DNA of 34,564 nt from Alphaproteobacteria bacterium. Its GTDB lineage: Bacteria; Pseudomonadota; Alphaproteobacteria; MPNO01; UBA830. The notes under the pieces were generated by a model. That model was not told the origin of the DNA. It saw nothing but the letters and a program-made list of their open reading frames with translations, and did no database searches. The stretch is taken from NCBI GenBank assembly GCA_022822405.1, contig JAJEBT010000020.1, positions 1 through 34,564 of the forward strand, read 5' to 3'. Positions 15,172 through 24,913 of this stretch are shown here, piece after piece (within the stretch, counting starts at the first letter, position 1; each line of letters opens with the position of its first letter). The position numbers and the translations under genes were made by a program.

Positions 15172-15409
15172 CTACCCGTCAGGCGTCCCGCCGCGGCGCA
15201 TCGTCAACGCCCACTCCAGCAGATCCGCGGGCATACCGGACGGTCCGCCCGTTCTGGCGGTAGCGCGGTCCTCCGCCTTTCACTCGATATCGCTTCAGCG
15301 TTGTCGGGCGCTCACGAGTGATTATCGATCGGGCGATTGGGACGGTGGTGCTGTCTCGGGTGCTCGGGGTTCTGGAGCGGCGACGATCCCGGTTCCGAGC
15401 GGCGTGCAA
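15172..15409 (-). pseudogene. Frameshifted small HTH (excisionase/AlpA-like) gene
   Basis: On the minus strand one frame gives TLKRYRVKGGGPRYRQNGRTVRYA, then the next frame continues ADLLEWALTMRRGGTPDG and a stop at 15172. Family knowledge: HTH_17/MerR-type excisionase-like proteins have T-L-x-R-(Y/W)-R-x-x-G-x-GP-x-(F/Y)-x-x-x-GR-x-V-R-Y-x-x-x-DL-x-x-W. Joining the two frames restores this exactly and needs a 2-nt deletion in a CGCG run near 15229. The part before TLKRYR is not family-like and may carry further damage. Probably the remnant of a phage or integrative-element regulator. Confidence 0.5.
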
Positions 15410-15573
15410 ATCGCATGAACGGTTGCATTCCGATCAGGCGCCTTTCAAAATGCACCTTCGTGCGCCAAGCCCTCCGGACTCCTGCGGTACGGCTGCTCGT
15501 GCCATTTCACCCGGCCGAGGGCGAAACTGCGCTTCGGAGCAGATTCCGGCGACAACCGAACGGGAGAAATCAA

Positions 15574-16077
15574 ATGAGTTCGCCTCAAGTCGAGACCGCG
15601 GCCGAGTCTGCCCTCAAGCTGAATTTCCTTTCGCACGGAACGCTCGAGTCCAGGGATCTCGAAAAGGCCCGCGACTTCTATACCGAGTTCCTCGGGCTTG
15701 AGGTCGTCCGCACCAGCCCGATTTCACTGCTCATCCGCCTCGGCGGCGCGAATACGATCGCGGTCGTCGAACAGCCCAAGCGGGATTCCGAGATGCCGCT
15801 GCTCAACCACAACGGGTTCGATGTCGAGACCCAGGACGAGGTTGATGCGGCCTACGAGACGGTTGTCGAACAGGCCGAGAAATGGGGATTGCACAAGATT
15901 TCCAAGCCGAAGCTGCAGCACGGCACCTACAGCTTCTTTTTCTGGGACATGGATGACAATTGCTGGGAGATCCTGACCAATCCACCCGGCGGATACAGCT
16001 GGTTGTTCGAACAGGGCGACCTTGAGGGCAAGGGACACCTCGACCGGGACTTCGAACGCCCCGGCATGCGGAAATAG
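15574..16077 (+). CDS. VOC-family (glyoxalase/dioxygenase superfamily) protein
   Basis: Encodes 167 residues from ATG 15574 with GGGAGA just upstream. One vicinal-oxygen-chelate domain: LNFLSHGTLESRDLEKARDFYTEFLGLEVV at the start (metal histidine H21), LLNHNGFDVET in the middle (second histidine) and WDMDDNCWEILTNPPGG near the end (metal glutamate). All ligands of a divalent metal site are kept, so it is likely an active lyase, isomerase, dioxygenase or resistance-type enzyme. Such single-domain proteins dimerise. It is convergent with the TauE-like permease 40 bp away and seems monocistronic. Confidence 0.8.
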   Translation: MSSPQVETAAESALKLNFLSHGTLESRDLEKARDFYTEFLGLEVVRTSPISLLIRLGGANTIAVVEQPKRDSEMPLLNHNGFDVETQDEVDAAYETVVEQAEKWGLHKISKPKLQHGTYSFFFWDMDDNCWEILTNPPGGYSWLFEQGDLEGKGHLDRDFERPGMRK

Positions 16078-16117
16078 CCAGCCGGGACCGCCGCGTTTCG
16101 TCGTCCATGCGGTCCGG

Positions 16118-16909
16118 TCAGATGCCGATTGCGGCCACGAGGCCCTGGAGCCAGGCGCCGTCGAGCAGCGCTCCGGCCAGGAGTCGGAGCGCAAGCAGCG
16201 CGAGCAGCACCTGAAAGACGATCCGGAACATGCGTTCCGGCACCCGCCGGAGCGTATTCCGGCCGATCCAGTTGCCAAGCACGGTTCCGCAGATCATCAG
16301 GGCGATAAGCGGCACATAGGCGCCGAGGGCGACGCCGACGAAGCCGAAAGCGGCCAGCTTGGCAAGGTGGGTAATCGCCATGAGGGTGGCGATGGTCGCG
16401 ACGTGAACGTGCCGGTCGCGGCTGGCATGCGCGACAAAGGGCGACAGGAACGAGCCGGTCGCGCTGACGAAAACACCCAGGAAGGTCGAGGCGGCGCCCA
16501 GAAGCGCGAAGCGGGTTCGCTCCGGGCCGCCGAGCGTGATTCTCGGTGTCCACATGACAGCAAGTATGAATATCCCGAGGATGGCCTGAAGCGTGCCCGC
16601 TGTCAGCGAGATGAATACGTTGGCGCCGGCAATGGCGCCCAAGCCCGCTCCGATCGCGAACGGAACGAGCAGCTCCTTCCTGACATAGCGCCACATCAGG
16701 AAAGTGCGGCTGGTGCCTGCCCCGAGCTGCACCACGGTGTGGACCGGAATCAGGACCACCAGTGGCAGAAAGAATGTCATGAAGGCGAGCAGCAGCAGGC
16801 CGCCGGCAGTCCCGGTCACGGTGCCGATGAACGTCGTCGCGACGGCTGCGGCAAACAGGGCCAGGGCCTGCCACAGCCCGATATCTGGAACGCCGAGGAA
16901 TTCCGTCAT
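16118..16909 (-). CDS. TauE/SafE-family membrane permease (DUF81)
   Basis: Encodes 263 residues from the ATG at 16909. About eight membrane helices in two related halves: FIGTVTGTAGGLLLLAFMTFFLP opens the first and TFLGVFVSATGSFLSPFVAH the second. The paired glycine-rich G-x-x-(G/S)-G-x-x segments are the hallmark of TauE/SafE, which export sulfite, sulfoacetate or similar organosulfur anions. With two sulfatase-family genes nearby, sulfite/sulfate efflux is a reasonable but unproven role. The ribosome site is weak; the extended reading to 16984 adds a hydrophilic, non-family tail. Confidence 0.85.
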   Translation of the reverse strand: MTEFLGVPDIGLWQALALFAAAVATTFIGTVTGTAGGLLLLAFMTFFLPLVVLIPVHTVVQLGAGTSRTFLMWRYVRKELLVPFAIGAGLGAIAGANVFISLTAGTLQAILGIFILAVMWTPRITLGGPERTRFALLGAASTFLGVFVSATGSFLSPFVAHASRDRHVHVATIATLMAITHLAKLAAFGFVGVALGAYVPLIALMICGTVLGNWIGRNTLRRVPERMFRIVFQVLLALLALRLLAGALLDGAWLQGLVAAIGI

Positions 16910-17179
16910 GGGCGGGTCCGGATGCGGTATCCGGTTCCTGTTCAGTTCGTGGGCCGGGTGGCAACGGTGCGGGACCTGACCCACCTTCGCTGCCGTGTCC
17001 GGGCGGTTGCCGTTGCGGCTGTCGGCATCCCGGCACGTGCAAGCCGCATGAGGGATTGCGGAAAGGCCCGGCGCCTGTCATCCGGAACAATCAGCCGACG
17101 GGAGCAGATCAACCGGAACCGGGCCCGTGTCCGGACAGTTTGGCAGCCAGCCGGAGCGAATTGCGGTAATCCGGGGAAA

Positions 17180-17253
17180 TGGCTGGGGAACCTGGATTCG
17201 AACCAGGACCAAGCGGGTCAGAGCCGCCCGTTCTACCGTTAAACTATTCCCCA
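17180..17253 (-). tRNA. tRNA-Gln (anticodon CUG)
   Basis: The minus strand folds as a complete cloverleaf of 74 nt with encoded CCA. The acceptor stem is TGGGGAA with TTCCCCA, the D arm contains AGTTTAACGGTAGAAC, and the anticodon loop CTCTGAC is closed by GCGG/CCGC. The T arm is CCTGG-TTCGAAT-CCAGG, followed by discriminator G and CCA. The anticodon CUG reads CAG (Gln). A U1 start with a weak first pair is typical of tRNA-Gln. Confidence 0.95.
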
Positions 17254-17644
17254 GCAATCCGGTGGCGGCATTTGCCTCCGGTCCAAGGTAACTGACAATA
17301 GGACAATTTTCCCCCGAAGTGAACAGCAATCTCGCCCGGGGATGGCCGTGCGTACGGGAGGCGCAAAACCCCGCGGGACTGTATGGCAGGCCCGGACAAT
17401 AGGACACGGCGGCAGTCCACGATCCCGGTCGCTCTCTGCGAATTCGGTTGCCAAAGGGGCATGTGGTATGAGTCGGGCCGGAAACCTGCCGGTGACCGTT
17501 CCCGGCCGTGGCGACCCCGCTCAGGCTGGTCGCGGCCATCCGCGTATCCGGTCATGCCGCCACGATGGAAGCCGGGGCCTCGCCTGCCGCATGGTGTGGC
17601 GGGCGTTTGCCGGCAGGGGCCAGGCCGGAGGCAGTGTAGAGGTC
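17254..17644. other. Spacer between tRNA-Gln and gppA/ppx
   Basis: 391 bp without a supported gene. The gppA frame stays open upstream to 17342, but that stretch is arginine-rich and unlike the family. It must hold the divergent promoters of the tRNA and of gppA; I find no strong -35/-10 pair. Confidence 0.4.
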
Positions 17645-18748
17645 ATGCCGCTCTCGCCAGTTGTCGACGCCTCCGAAGGGACCGGTGAGGAGGTTGCCGC
17701 CGGCCGCAGCCCGGCCGGCCGGGACGGCGTTCCGGTCGCTGCGCTCGACCTCGGCACCCACAGCTGCCACCTCGTGATCGCGGTGCCCGAAGACCAGGGA
17801 TTCAGGGTCGTCGAGCGGTTTTCCCGAACTGTCAATCTCGGCGAGGATCTCGCTGAGACGGGCTGCCTTTCGGCTGCCGGGATGGAGCGCGCGATCGAGG
17901 CGCTGGACGCCTGCGCGGCACGGCTGGCGGCGCGAAGGGTGGTTCACGTGCGTTGTGTCGCCACCGAAGCGGTCCGGGTTGCCCGCAATCGCGAGGCGTT
18001 CGTCCAACGCGCGCGCACCGAAGCCGGCATCGCGCTTGAGACGATCGATCCACGCGAAGAGGCCAGACTCGTGATGGTGGCCTGCGCCCCGCACATGAAC
18101 CCTGCATGGAAGAACACGCTGGTGTTCGACATCGGCGCCGGCAGCATTGAGCTGGCTTGGGCGCGCCAGCGTTCCGGCAGCGGCCCCGAACTGGCCGGCT
18201 GGACATCGCTGCCGTGCGGCGTGGCCGTTCTGCGGGACAGCTTTCGGGATCCGGGATTTGATCGGGAACGATACCGGTCCGTCGTCCGGTCCGTGGCCGG
18301 CCTGTTCGAACCGTTCGAGCGGAAATTCGGCGTTCGCCGAAAGATCGAGAACGGCGCAGCCGGAATGATGGGAACAGGCGGTACGGTCACCACGGTCGCT
18401 GCCGTGGGTCTGGGCCTTCAGCGCTTCGACGGCGCGCGGATCGATGGAAGCCGGCTCGACTTTGCGACGGTTCAACGGCTGCGCCGGGAGATGGCGCCCC
18501 GAAGTCCCGCCGGGCGGGCGGCGCATCCGTGCATCGGGCCCGACCGGGCTGAACTCGTGATGCCGGGTCTGGCGGTTCTCGAGGCGATCGACCGCGTATG
18601 GCCTGCCGGCCGCCTGCGGGTCTCGGACCGCGGAATTCATGACGGCATCCTCAAGGAAATGTCCGGGGGCCTGTCGACGACGGATGCACCTCCGGCCGGT
18701 GCCGGCGGAATTCCGGAACAGGGTCGGAGGACAGGCCTTGCCACGTAA
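17645..18748 (+). CDS. Ppx/GppA-family exopolyphosphatase/guanosine pentaphosphate phosphatase
   Basis: Encodes 367 residues from ATG 17645. It belongs to the ASKHA phosphotransferase fold: VAALDLGTHSCHLVIAV is the phosphate-1 loop, RTVNLGEDLAETGCLSAAGMERAIEAL is typical of the family, VFDIGAGSIELAWA is the phosphate-2 motif and MMGTGGTVTTVAAVGLGL the adenosine-like loop. It hydrolyses polyphosphate and/or pppGpp. It is of the short alphaproteobacterial form without the C-terminal HD domain. The stop overlaps the start of rlmE by 11 nt; a gppA-rlmE pair is common in alphaproteobacteria. The start is uncertain because the upstream frame is open. Confidence 0.88.
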   Translation: MPLSPVVDASEGTGEEVAAGRSPAGRDGVPVAALDLGTHSCHLVIAVPEDQGFRVVERFSRTVNLGEDLAETGCLSAAGMERAIEALDACAARLAARRVVHVRCVATEAVRVARNREAFVQRARTEAGIALETIDPREEARLVMVACAPHMNPAWKNTLVFDIGAGSIELAWARQRSGSGPELAGWTSLPCGVAVLRDSFRDPGFDRERYRSVVRSVAGLFEPFERKFGVRRKIENGAAGMMGTGGTVTTVAAVGLGLQRFDGARIDGSRLDFATVQRLRREMAPRSPAGRAAHPCIGPDRAELVMPGLAVLEAIDRVWPAGRLRVSDRGIHDGILKEMSGGLSTTDAPPAGAGGIPEQGRRTGLAT

Positions 18749-19454
18749 AGCCGGTTCGGGCGGAAGCGCGGCTCGGCCCCGCGGACGGAATCTCCGCGTC
18801 CGCGTAAAGACGGCCCGCGGCCGCAAGGCGTCATCGACGCGATGGCTGAGCCGGCAGCTGAATGACCCCTTCGTCCAGGAGGCGAAGCGTCTCGGGCTGA
18901 GATCGCGGGCGGCATTCAAGCTCATGGAGCTCGACGAACGCTTCGGTCTCCTCCATGGCGGCGCAAGGATTGTCGATCTCGGCGCCGCGCCCGGAAGCTG
19001 GACCCAGATCGCCGTCGACCGCGCCGAAGCGGCGGCTGGCAAGGGCCGCGTGGTGGCCGTCGACATTCACCCGGTCGAACCGATTGCGGGAGCGACGGTC
19101 CTCGAGGCCGATATCCGGAGCGATGAGGTGGCGGAGATGACGAGGGCGGCGCTTGGCGGTCCCGCCGATGTCGTGCTGAGCGACATGGCAGCTCCGGTAA
19201 CCGGGCATCGGAGGACCGATCATCTTCGGACGATGGCGCTCGGCGAAGCGGCCCTGGCTTTCGCGTCCGAGGTGCTGGCGCCGGGCGGCAGCCTCGTCCT
19301 CAAGGCGTTCGCCGGCGGCGCGCACGGCGAGCTGATGCAGGCCATCAACAGCGCGTTCGACAAGGTCAGGACCGTGAAACCGAAGGCCTCGCGCGCCGAG
19401 AGCCCCGAGACGTATATCGTTGCAACGGGTTTCCGGGGCAGCGGGGAGCCGTGA
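18738..19454 (+). CDS. rlmE: 23S rRNA (uridine-2'-O)-methyltransferase RlmE (FtsJ/RrmJ)
   Basis: Encodes 238 residues from a TTG at 18738 with GGAGG 7 nt upstream. It methylates the 2'-OH of U2552 (E. coli numbering) in the 23S A-loop. The SAM site IVDLGAAPGSWTQIAVDR is clear, and the catalytic K-D-K-E tetrad is complete: K61 (SRAAFKLMELDERF), D149 (VVLSDMAAPVTGHR), K189 (LVLKAFAGG) and E221 (SRAESPETYIVATGF). The basic N-terminal tail (about 30 residues) is the usual alphaproteobacterial extension. Translationally coupled to gppA. Convergent with guaA. Confidence 0.95.
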   Translation: MPRKAGSGGSAARPRGRNLRVRVKTARGRKASSTRWLSRQLNDPFVQEAKRLGLRSRAAFKLMELDERFGLLHGGARIVDLGAAPGSWTQIAVDRAEAAAGKGRVVAVDIHPVEPIAGATVLEADIRSDEVAEMTRAALGGPADVVLSDMAAPVTGHRRTDHLRTMALGEAALAFASEVLAPGGSLVLKAFAGGAHGELMQAINSAFDKVRTVKPKASRAESPETYIVATGFRGSGEP

Positions 19455-19529
19455 GTCCCGCTATCGGCCATCCCCGGAACCATGCCGGAGCGGCGTCGGC
19501 TGCGGCACGGAAATTCTCGGGAGCCGTCC

Positions 19530-19548
19530 GGTCCGGACACGCCGGACC
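19530..19548. terminator. Hairpin between convergent rlmE and guaA
   Basis: GGTCCGG (19530-19536) pairs with CCGGACC (19542-19548) across a 5-nt loop. No T tract on either side. It may serve as a bidirectional 3' end. Confidence 0.35.
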
Positions 19549-19577
19549 ATCGATCATGTGTCGCAAACCCGTCGGAG

Positions 19578-21128
19578 TCATTCCCACTCGATCGTTGCCG
19601 GAGGTTTCGAGGTCACGTCGTAGACGACCCGATTGATACCGCGCACCTCGTTGACGATACGGTTCGCCACCCGTCCCAGGAATGCCATGTCGTAAGGGAA
19701 GAAATCAGCCGTCATCCCGTCGGTCGAGGTCACGGCGCGCAGCGCGCATACATCCTCATAGCTCCGGGCGTCGCCCATGACGCCAACCGTCCGAACCGGC
19801 AGGAGCACGGCAAATGCCTGCCAGATCTCGTCATACAGGCCGGCCTTCCGGATCTCCTCGAGATAGATCGCGTCGGCGCGGCGCAGGACATCGAGCCTGG
19901 CCGCGGTGATCTCCCCGGGGATGCGGATCGCCAGGCCAGGCCCCGGAAACGGATGGCGGCCGACAAGGCGTTCGGGCAGGCCAAGCACCCGTCCGAGTTC
20001 CCGTACCTCGTCCTTGAACAGCTCGCGCAACGGCTCCACCAGCGCCATGTTCATGCGTTCGGGCAATCCCCCGACATTGTGATGCGACTTGATCGTGACG
20101 CTGGGCCCGCCGAGCGCCGAGACCGATTCTATGACGTCGGGATAGAGCGTGCCCTGGGCCAGGAATTCTGCCCCGCCGGCCGCTCCCGCCTCCTTTTCGA
20201 ACACGTCGATGAAGGTTTCGCCGATGATCTTCCGCTTGTCTTCCGGATCGGTCACGCCGGCAAGCCTGTCGAGGAACACGGCCGAGGCGTCGCGGTGAAC
20301 GAGTGGAATGTTGTAGTGATCCCGGAACAGGTTCGTCACCTCTTCCGGCTCACCCGCGCGCATCATGCCGGTGTCGATGAAGACGCACACGAGGCGTTCG
20401 CGGACGGCTTCGTGCAGCAATGCTGCGACAACGGAGGAATCGACACCGCCGGACAGCCCGCACAGCACCCGGCCGGAGCCGACCTGCACGCGAATATCCG
20501 CGATCGCACGGTCCCTGAACGCCTCCATGGTCCAGTCGCCGCTGCACCCCGCCGCGCGGTGTGTGAAATTCCGCAGAAGCTCGGCGCCGCGCGGGGTGTG
20601 GACGACTTCGGGATGAAACTGCACGCCGTAGAAGCGACGCTCGTCATCGGCGATCGCCGCGTAGGGCGCGCCTTCGCTCGTGGCCACCGCGCGGAAGCCC
20701 GGCGGCAGTGACTCGACGTGGTCGCCGTGGCTCATCCATACCTGTTCCTCGGCCCCGGCCGCCCAGGCGCCGCCGAACAGTTCGCAGTCGTCGACGATAT
20801 TGAGCGCGGCGCGGCCGAACTCCCTGGTGTCGGACCGGGCCACGGCGCCTCCGAGCTGGGAAACCATCGCCTGCTGGCCGTAGCAGATCCCGAGGACGGG
20901 GATGCCGGCCTCGAAGACGGCGTCCGGAACGCGCGGTGAGTCATCGTCGAGAATCGAGGCTGGCCCGCCCGAGAGGATCAGCGCCCGCGGCGCAAACGCG
21001 GCGATGCTGCCGGCAGTGACCCGGTTGAACGGATATATCTCGCTGTAGACCCCGCTCTCGCGTACCCGCCGCGCGATCAGCTGTGTCACCTGCGATCCGA
21101 AGTCGACGATCAGGACGCGATCCGTCAT
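19578..21128 (-). CDS. guaA: GMP synthase (glutamine-hydrolysing)
   Basis: Encodes 516 residues, normal length. It converts XMP to GMP with ATP and glutamine ammonia. The N-terminal class I glutamine amidotransferase has the nucleophile Cys82 in GICYGQQ and the His/Glu of [12 protein letters not shown]. The ATP-pyrophosphatase domain has the PP-loop [14 protein letters not shown], and the C-terminal dimerisation domain has HHNVGGLPE and [16 protein letters not shown]. It lies 106 bp downstream of guaB on the same strand, so the last two steps of GMP synthesis are grouped and probably co-transcribed. Confidence 0.98.
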   Translation of the reverse strand: MTDRVLIVDFGSQVTQLIARRVRESGVYSEIYPFNRVTAGSIAAFAPRALILSGGPASILDDDSPRVPDAVFEAGIPVLGICYGQQAMVSQLGGAVARSDTREFGRAALNIVDDCELFGGAWAAGAEEQVWMSHGDHVESLPPGFRAVATSEGAPYAAIADDERRFYGVQFHPEVVHTPRGAELLRNFTHRAAGCSGDWTMEAFRDRAIADIRVQVGSGRVLCGLSGGVDSSVVAALLHEAVRERLVCVFIDTGMMRAGEPEEVTNLFRDHYNIPLVHRDASAVFLDRLAGVTDPEDKRKIIGETFIDVFEKEAGAAGGAEFLAQGTLYPDVIESVSALGGPSVTIKSHHNVGGLPERMNMALVEPLRELFKDEVRELGRVLGLPERLVGRHPFPGPGLAIRIPGEITAARLDVLRRADAIYLEEIRKAGLYDEIWQAFAVLLPVRTVGVMGDARSYEDVCALRAVTSTDGMTADFFPYDMAFLGRVANRIVNEVRGINRVVYDVTSKPPATIEWE

Positions 21129-21234
21129 GGCCGCCCGTCCATGCCGCTTTCCGGCGGGCAGACAGGCCGAAGGAACTGCCCGGCCGTGCCAGCCTGGTCC
21201 ATCCGCCGGCTTCCGGCGGTCGAATGTGCAGTCC

Positions 21235-22698
21235 TCATTCCGGCGGCCGGTAGTTGGGGGCTTCGCGCATGATCGAGACGTCGTGCACGTGGCTTTCCCG
21301 ATAACCGGCAGAGGTCGTTCTCCGGAACCTGCAGTTGCTCTGCATGTCGGCGATCGAGGCGTTTCCGGTATAGCCCATGGCCGCCCTGAGTCCTCCGACC
21401 AGCTGATGGATCACCGCCTCCACCGGCCCCTTGTAGGGGACCCGCCCCTCGATTCCTTCGGGCACCAGTTTCAGGGTCTCGCTCACTTCCTGTTGGAAGT
21501 AGCGATCGGCCGATCCCTGCGCCATGGCGCCGAGCGAGCCCATGCCGCGATAGGTCTTGTACGATCGTCCCTGATAGAGGAACACCTCGCCGGGACTCTC
21601 GTCGGTCCCGGCGAGCATCGAGCCGATCATGACGCTGTCGGCGCCCGCGGCAAGCGCTTTTGCGAGGTCGCCGGAGAGCCGTACGCCCCCATCGGCGATG
21701 CACGGAATGCCTTCCTCGCGGCACACTTCGGCACATTCCAGGATCGCGGAAAACTGCGGCACGCCGACGCCGGTAACCGCGCGCGTCGTGCAGATGGACC
21801 CGGGTCCGATTCCGATCTTGATGCTGTCGGCGCCGGCATCGATGAGCGCCCTGGCGCCCTCCGGCGTGGCGACATTGCCGGCAATCACCTGAACACTGTT
21901 CGAAAGGCGCTTGATACCCACGACAGCCTCGAGAACGCCTTGTGCGTGGCCGTGCGCGGTGTCGACGACCACCGCGTCGGCTTCGGCGTCGACGAGAGCT
22001 TCGGCGCGCTCCAGGCCGTCGGTTCCGGCACCGGTGGCTGCGGCGACGCACAGGCGTCCCTTTTCGTCCTTGGTCGCGTCGGGATGGCCTTCGGCCTTCT
22101 CGATATCCTTGACCGTGATCAGCCCGATGCAGCGATAGGCGTCATCGACCACCAGGAGCTTCTCGATGCGGTGCTTGTGCAGCAGCCTCCGCGCTTCTGT
22201 CATGTCCACGCCTTCCTGGACAGTGACCAGGTTGTCATGGGTCATGAGCTCCTTGACCGATTGCCGGGGGTTGTCGGCAAAACGGACGTCGCGATTGGTC
22301 AGGATGCCGACAAGCCTTCCGGATCTGCTCTCGACCACCGGGATGCCGGAAATCCGGTGGCCCTTCATCAGCTCGAGGGCGCGCGCGAGCGTTTCGTCGG
22401 GGCCGATCGTGACCGGGTTGATCACCATTCCCGACTCGAACTTCTTGACCGCGCGAACCTCGTCAGCCTGGGCGGCGATGTCGAGATTCTTGTGAATGAC
22501 GCCAATTCCGCCAGCCTGTGCCATGGTGATCGCCATCTGCGATTCGGTTACCGTATCCATTGCTGCCGAAATCAGCGGTATGCCGAGGCGGATGCCTGCC
22601 GTCAGCAGTGTCGACGTATCTGCCTGGCCGGGAAGGGTCTCGGACGCGGCGGGGACCAGAAGCACGTCATCGAAAGTCAGGGCGTCGCGGATTTCCAT
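21235..22698 (-). CDS. guaB: Inosine-5'-monophosphate dehydrogenase
   Basis: Encodes 487 residues from ATG 22698 (AAAGAGG upstream). It oxidises IMP to XMP with NAD+, the committed step to GMP. Starts [18 protein letters not shown], has the paired CBS domains inserted at about 93-203 ([14 protein letters not shown] and [14 protein letters not shown]), then the catalytic Cys303 in [17 protein letters not shown], the [20 protein letters not shown] substrate site and the [10 protein letters not shown] flap. No residue is unusual. First gene of guaBA. Confidence 0.98.
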   Translation of the reverse strand: MEIRDALTFDDVLLVPAASETLPGQADTSTLLTAGIRLGIPLISAAMDTVTESQMAITMAQAGGIGVIHKNLDIAAQADEVRAVKKFESGMVINPVTIGPDETLARALELMKGHRISGIPVVESRSGRLVGILTNRDVRFADNPRQSVKELMTHDNLVTVQEGVDMTEARRLLHKHRIEKLLVVDDAYRCIGLITVKDIEKAEGHPDATKDEKGRLCVAAATGAGTDGLERAEALVDAEADAVVVDTAHGHAQGVLEAVVGIKRLSNSVQVIAGNVATPEGARALIDAGADSIKIGIGPGSICTTRAVTGVGVPQFSAILECAEVCREEGIPCIADGGVRLSGDLAKALAAGADSVMIGSMLAGTDESPGEVFLYQGRSYKTYRGMGSLGAMAQGSADRYFQQEVSETLKLVPEGIEGRVPYKGPVEAVIHQLVGGLRAAMGYTGNASIADMQSNCRFRRTTSAGYRESHVHDVSIMREAPNYRPPE

Positions 22699-23095
22699 GC
22701 TGCGGCCTCTTTGCGGTGACGGTGCCGGACTATAGAGCGGTGCCGTGCGAATCCCAACCGGTTTGGCGTCCCGAAGGGGCGTTCGCGGGCGTCGGGGCGC
22801 GATAAAATCCGTTTCGGGCCTGTCGGCCAAGCCCGTGCATCCTGTCGCGGTTGTCCGCGATCCCCCGGGCCGGACTCCGGCCGCCCGATTCTCCGGGTTG
22901 CGCCTGTGCGTTCCGGCGCAGATGCATGGTTTGCCTCGTCGGAGAGGTTCAGCGGCCAGTTGGTGTTCACGCCCGTCTCGACGCGTCATGCACCGGCGCT
23001 CCGGAGCGGCGCGCCTTGACAGAAAACGGCGCTGTCGACTAGCTTCCCCGCGCTGGCCGGTGTCGTGGCCGCCGGTGTCCCGGAGACAATCGGTC
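22699..23095. other. Spacer between guaB and the membrane methyltransferase
   Basis: 397 bp between divergent genes. The left end holds the guaB promoter. The rest is GC-rich with no supported gene. Confidence 0.4.
22729..22757 (-). promoter_or_regulatory. guaB promoter
   Basis: On the minus strand -35 TTGGGA (22757-22752) and -10 TATAGT (22734-22729) are separated by 17 bp. Transcription would start near 22722, giving a leader of about 24 nt. Confidence 0.55.
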
Positions 23096-23704
23096 ATGAA
23101 TCGTTCCTCGGTCGGTCAGAGAAGACGAATCCATCTCTTGCGCGCCGTCTGTCTGTGTCTGCTGGTCGCAGCCCTGTTCATTTCGCCCTATCACGGTGGG
23201 ACGCCGTTCGGCAGCGTCCTCCATGGCGTCGGGATTGCGCTGATCGTTGCCTGTGTGCTGGGACGGTCCTGGGCAACCCTGCATATCGGCGCGCGCAAGA
23301 ACAACGTTCTTGTTCAGACCGGTCCGTATTCGCTGTGCCGTCACCCGCTCTATCTGTTCTCGACGATGGCCGCGCTCGGTTTCGGGTTGATGCTTCAGAG
23401 CCTGCTGTACGCGGCGGTGCTGACCTCGGCGGTCTATTTCATTTTTTCCTACATGATGAAAAAAGAAGAGGCTTTCCTTTCCGAAAAATTCGGAGAAGCC
23501 TACGACCAATACAGGACGACGACTTCAGGTTTCCTTCCCGTAAAGATCGGGCATTTCAACCCGGCAGCCGGCTCGAGAGTTGAAATTCGGGCGGTGGCAA
23601 GAAATCTGTGGGATTGCGCGGCTTTCCTGCTGCTGATTCCGGTCGCGGAACTGGTCGACCTGTTCCGGGACATGAACACGGCCGCAGCGCTGGTCCTGTT
23701 CTGA
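23096..23704 (+). CDS. Isoprenylcysteine carboxyl methyltransferase-like integral membrane protein
   Basis: Encodes 202 residues from ATG 23096 (GGAGA about 10 nt upstream). Hydrophobic segments at about 14-30, 42-58, 88-122 and near the C-terminus suggest an inner-membrane protein. The motif [26 protein letters not shown], and the later [27 protein letters not shown], are those of the ICMT/phospholipid-methyltransferase superfamily, where the RHP and EE segments bind SAM and substrate. Bacterial members methylate lipids or small amines; the true substrate is unknown. Monocistronic and convergent with the amidohydrolase. Confidence 0.8.
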   Translation: MNRSSVGQRRRIHLLRAVCLCLLVAALFISPYHGGTPFGSVLHGVGIALIVACVLGRSWATLHIGARKNNVLVQTGPYSLCRHPLYLFSTMAALGFGLMLQSLLYAAVLTSAVYFIFSYMMKKEEAFLSEKFGEAYDQYRTTTSGFLPVKIGHFNPAAGSRVEIRAVARNLWDCAAFLLLIPVAELVDLFRDMNTAAALVLF

Positions 23705-23784
23705 CCGGCCAAGCCCGGCCCGCCGCCATTCGTGCCGGCCACCGCAGGGAGCCGGGGGACCGGCGGATTTTGCGGTATCCTGCG

Positions 23785-23806
23785 CCACGCCCCGAGCGGG
23801 GCGTGG
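23785..23806. terminator. Strong hairpin between convergent genes
   Basis: CCACGCCCC (23785-23793) pairs perfectly with GGGGCGTGG (23798-23806) around a GAGC loop, 10 nt beyond the amidohydrolase stop. It is symmetric, so it can serve both strands. No clear T run. Confidence 0.55.
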
Positions 23807-23815
23807 ATCTCCGGC

Positions 23816-24802
23816 CTATTGCGGTGCGGCAGGCGGCCCGTCCGGGATCAGCAGTCCGGTATTGCCCGACAGGATTTTCGCGCCGTCGGCGCCGAGTTCG
23901 CGCATGCCGTCAACGAACGCCTTGACTGCTTCGGGCTCGCGGATCTCCTGCGGATAGTCGGTCGCAAAGACGATGCGATCCGTCGGCAGCTCCACGGTCG
24001 ATGCCCTGATCGAACGCATGTCGCCGCAGAAGCCCGCCGTATCGAATATCAGCCGTTGGCTGACATAGTGATCGAAGTCGTGTTCCGGCAGCTGCCCGTG
24101 CCGCGGGCTCTCGCCGGTGCCCCAGAAATCCTTGTCCTGATAGCTTCTCACGCGACCGAGGACGGATGCGATACCGCCGCCAAGATGGGCCACATGGACC
24201 ACGAGTCCGGGGAAGCGGTCGAGAACGCCGCCATTGATCAGCCGGATGACGGCCTGGATCAGCGAGAACTCGCGGCCGACGGAACGGGCCAGGTCATAGG
24301 CATCGAACTGCTGCGGCCACGTCAGGCGCAGGGCCGGATGGATGAAGACGAACAGGCCCAGCTTCTGGCACTCCGCCCAGAAGGGGTCGAGCGCCGGATC
24401 GTCGAGCGTGACGCCGTCGAACTCGGTGGTGACGACCACGCCGCGGAAACCGAGTTCGTGCCGGCAGCGGGCGAGTTCGGCAAACGCCTCGGCGCCGCCG
24501 AGCGGGTGCGCGTGAGCGAAGCCGGCGAAGCGGCCGGGGTAGTTCCTTTCCGCCTCGTGCGTGCGATCGTTGATCAGGCGGCTCTTTTCCAGTTCGGCGC
24601 ACATGCCTTCGGCGCAGGACAGCATCGCGACGTCGATCCCGGCGATGTCCATCATGTGGATATGGGCGTCGAGATCGAACAGGAGGGAATGGAAGCTGTA
24701 GGATGGCACGCCGTTGCCGTCGAAGAAGGTCTTCGACTCGCCCCCGAATCCTTCCGGGAAGAATTCGAGCGGCGTGAAATGATGCTGAAAATCCACGATC
24801 AT
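23816..24802 (-). CDS. Amidohydrolase family 2 (ACMSD-like) metal enzyme
   Basis: Encodes 328 residues. TIM-barrel amidohydrolase-2 family, which includes ACMS decarboxylase, gamma-resorcylate decarboxylase and 4-oxalomesaconate hydratase. Visible ligands: MIVDFQHHFTP at the start, LFVFIHPA (beta-strand 5 His), VVHVAHLGGG (strand 6 His) and IVFATDYPQE (strand 8 Asp). The N-terminal H-x-H is Q6-H7-H8, so one histidine is glutamine, which may be a subfamily trait. No signal peptide. It follows the alpha/beta hydrolase on the same strand with a hairpin in the 111-bp gap. Likely decarboxylation or C-C/C-O hydrolysis of an aromatic-derived acid. Confidence 0.85.
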   Translation of the reverse strand: MIVDFQHHFTPLEFFPEGFGGESKTFFDGNGVPSYSFHSLLFDLDAHIHMMDIAGIDVAMLSCAEGMCAELEKSRLINDRTHEAERNYPGRFAGFAHAHPLGGAEAFAELARCRHELGFRGVVVTTEFDGVTLDDPALDPFWAECQKLGLFVFIHPALRLTWPQQFDAYDLARSVGREFSLIQAVIRLINGGVLDRFPGLVVHVAHLGGGIASVLGRVRSYQDKDFWGTGESPRHGQLPEHDFDHYVSQRLIFDTAGFCGDMRSIRASTVELPTDRIVFATDYPQEIREPEAVKAFVDGMRELGADGAKILSGNTGLLIPDGPPAAPQ

Positions 24803-24879
24803 GGTTCTGGATCCGCCCTGTTGCCGGGATCTCCCGATCTTACTCCATAATCCCGGGGTCCGCTGCCGAAGACAGCGTT

Positions 24880-24912
24880 GCGCCGGGCGCCTGCCGGAGC
24901 GTTGCCCGGCGC
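24880..24912 (-). terminator. Hairpin just after the alpha/beta hydrolase stop
   Basis: GCGCCGGGC (24880-24888) and GCCCGGCGC (24904-24912) form a 9-bp stem with a 15-nt loop, 1 nt past the stop codon. No T tract. It may attenuate transcription into the amidohydrolase gene. Confidence 0.4.
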
Positions 24913-24913
24913 G

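Noticed and set aside
16085..16115. 7-bp inverted repeat between the VOC gene and the TauE-like gene
   Set aside because: The 17-nt loop and lack of a T run make it too weak to call a terminator.
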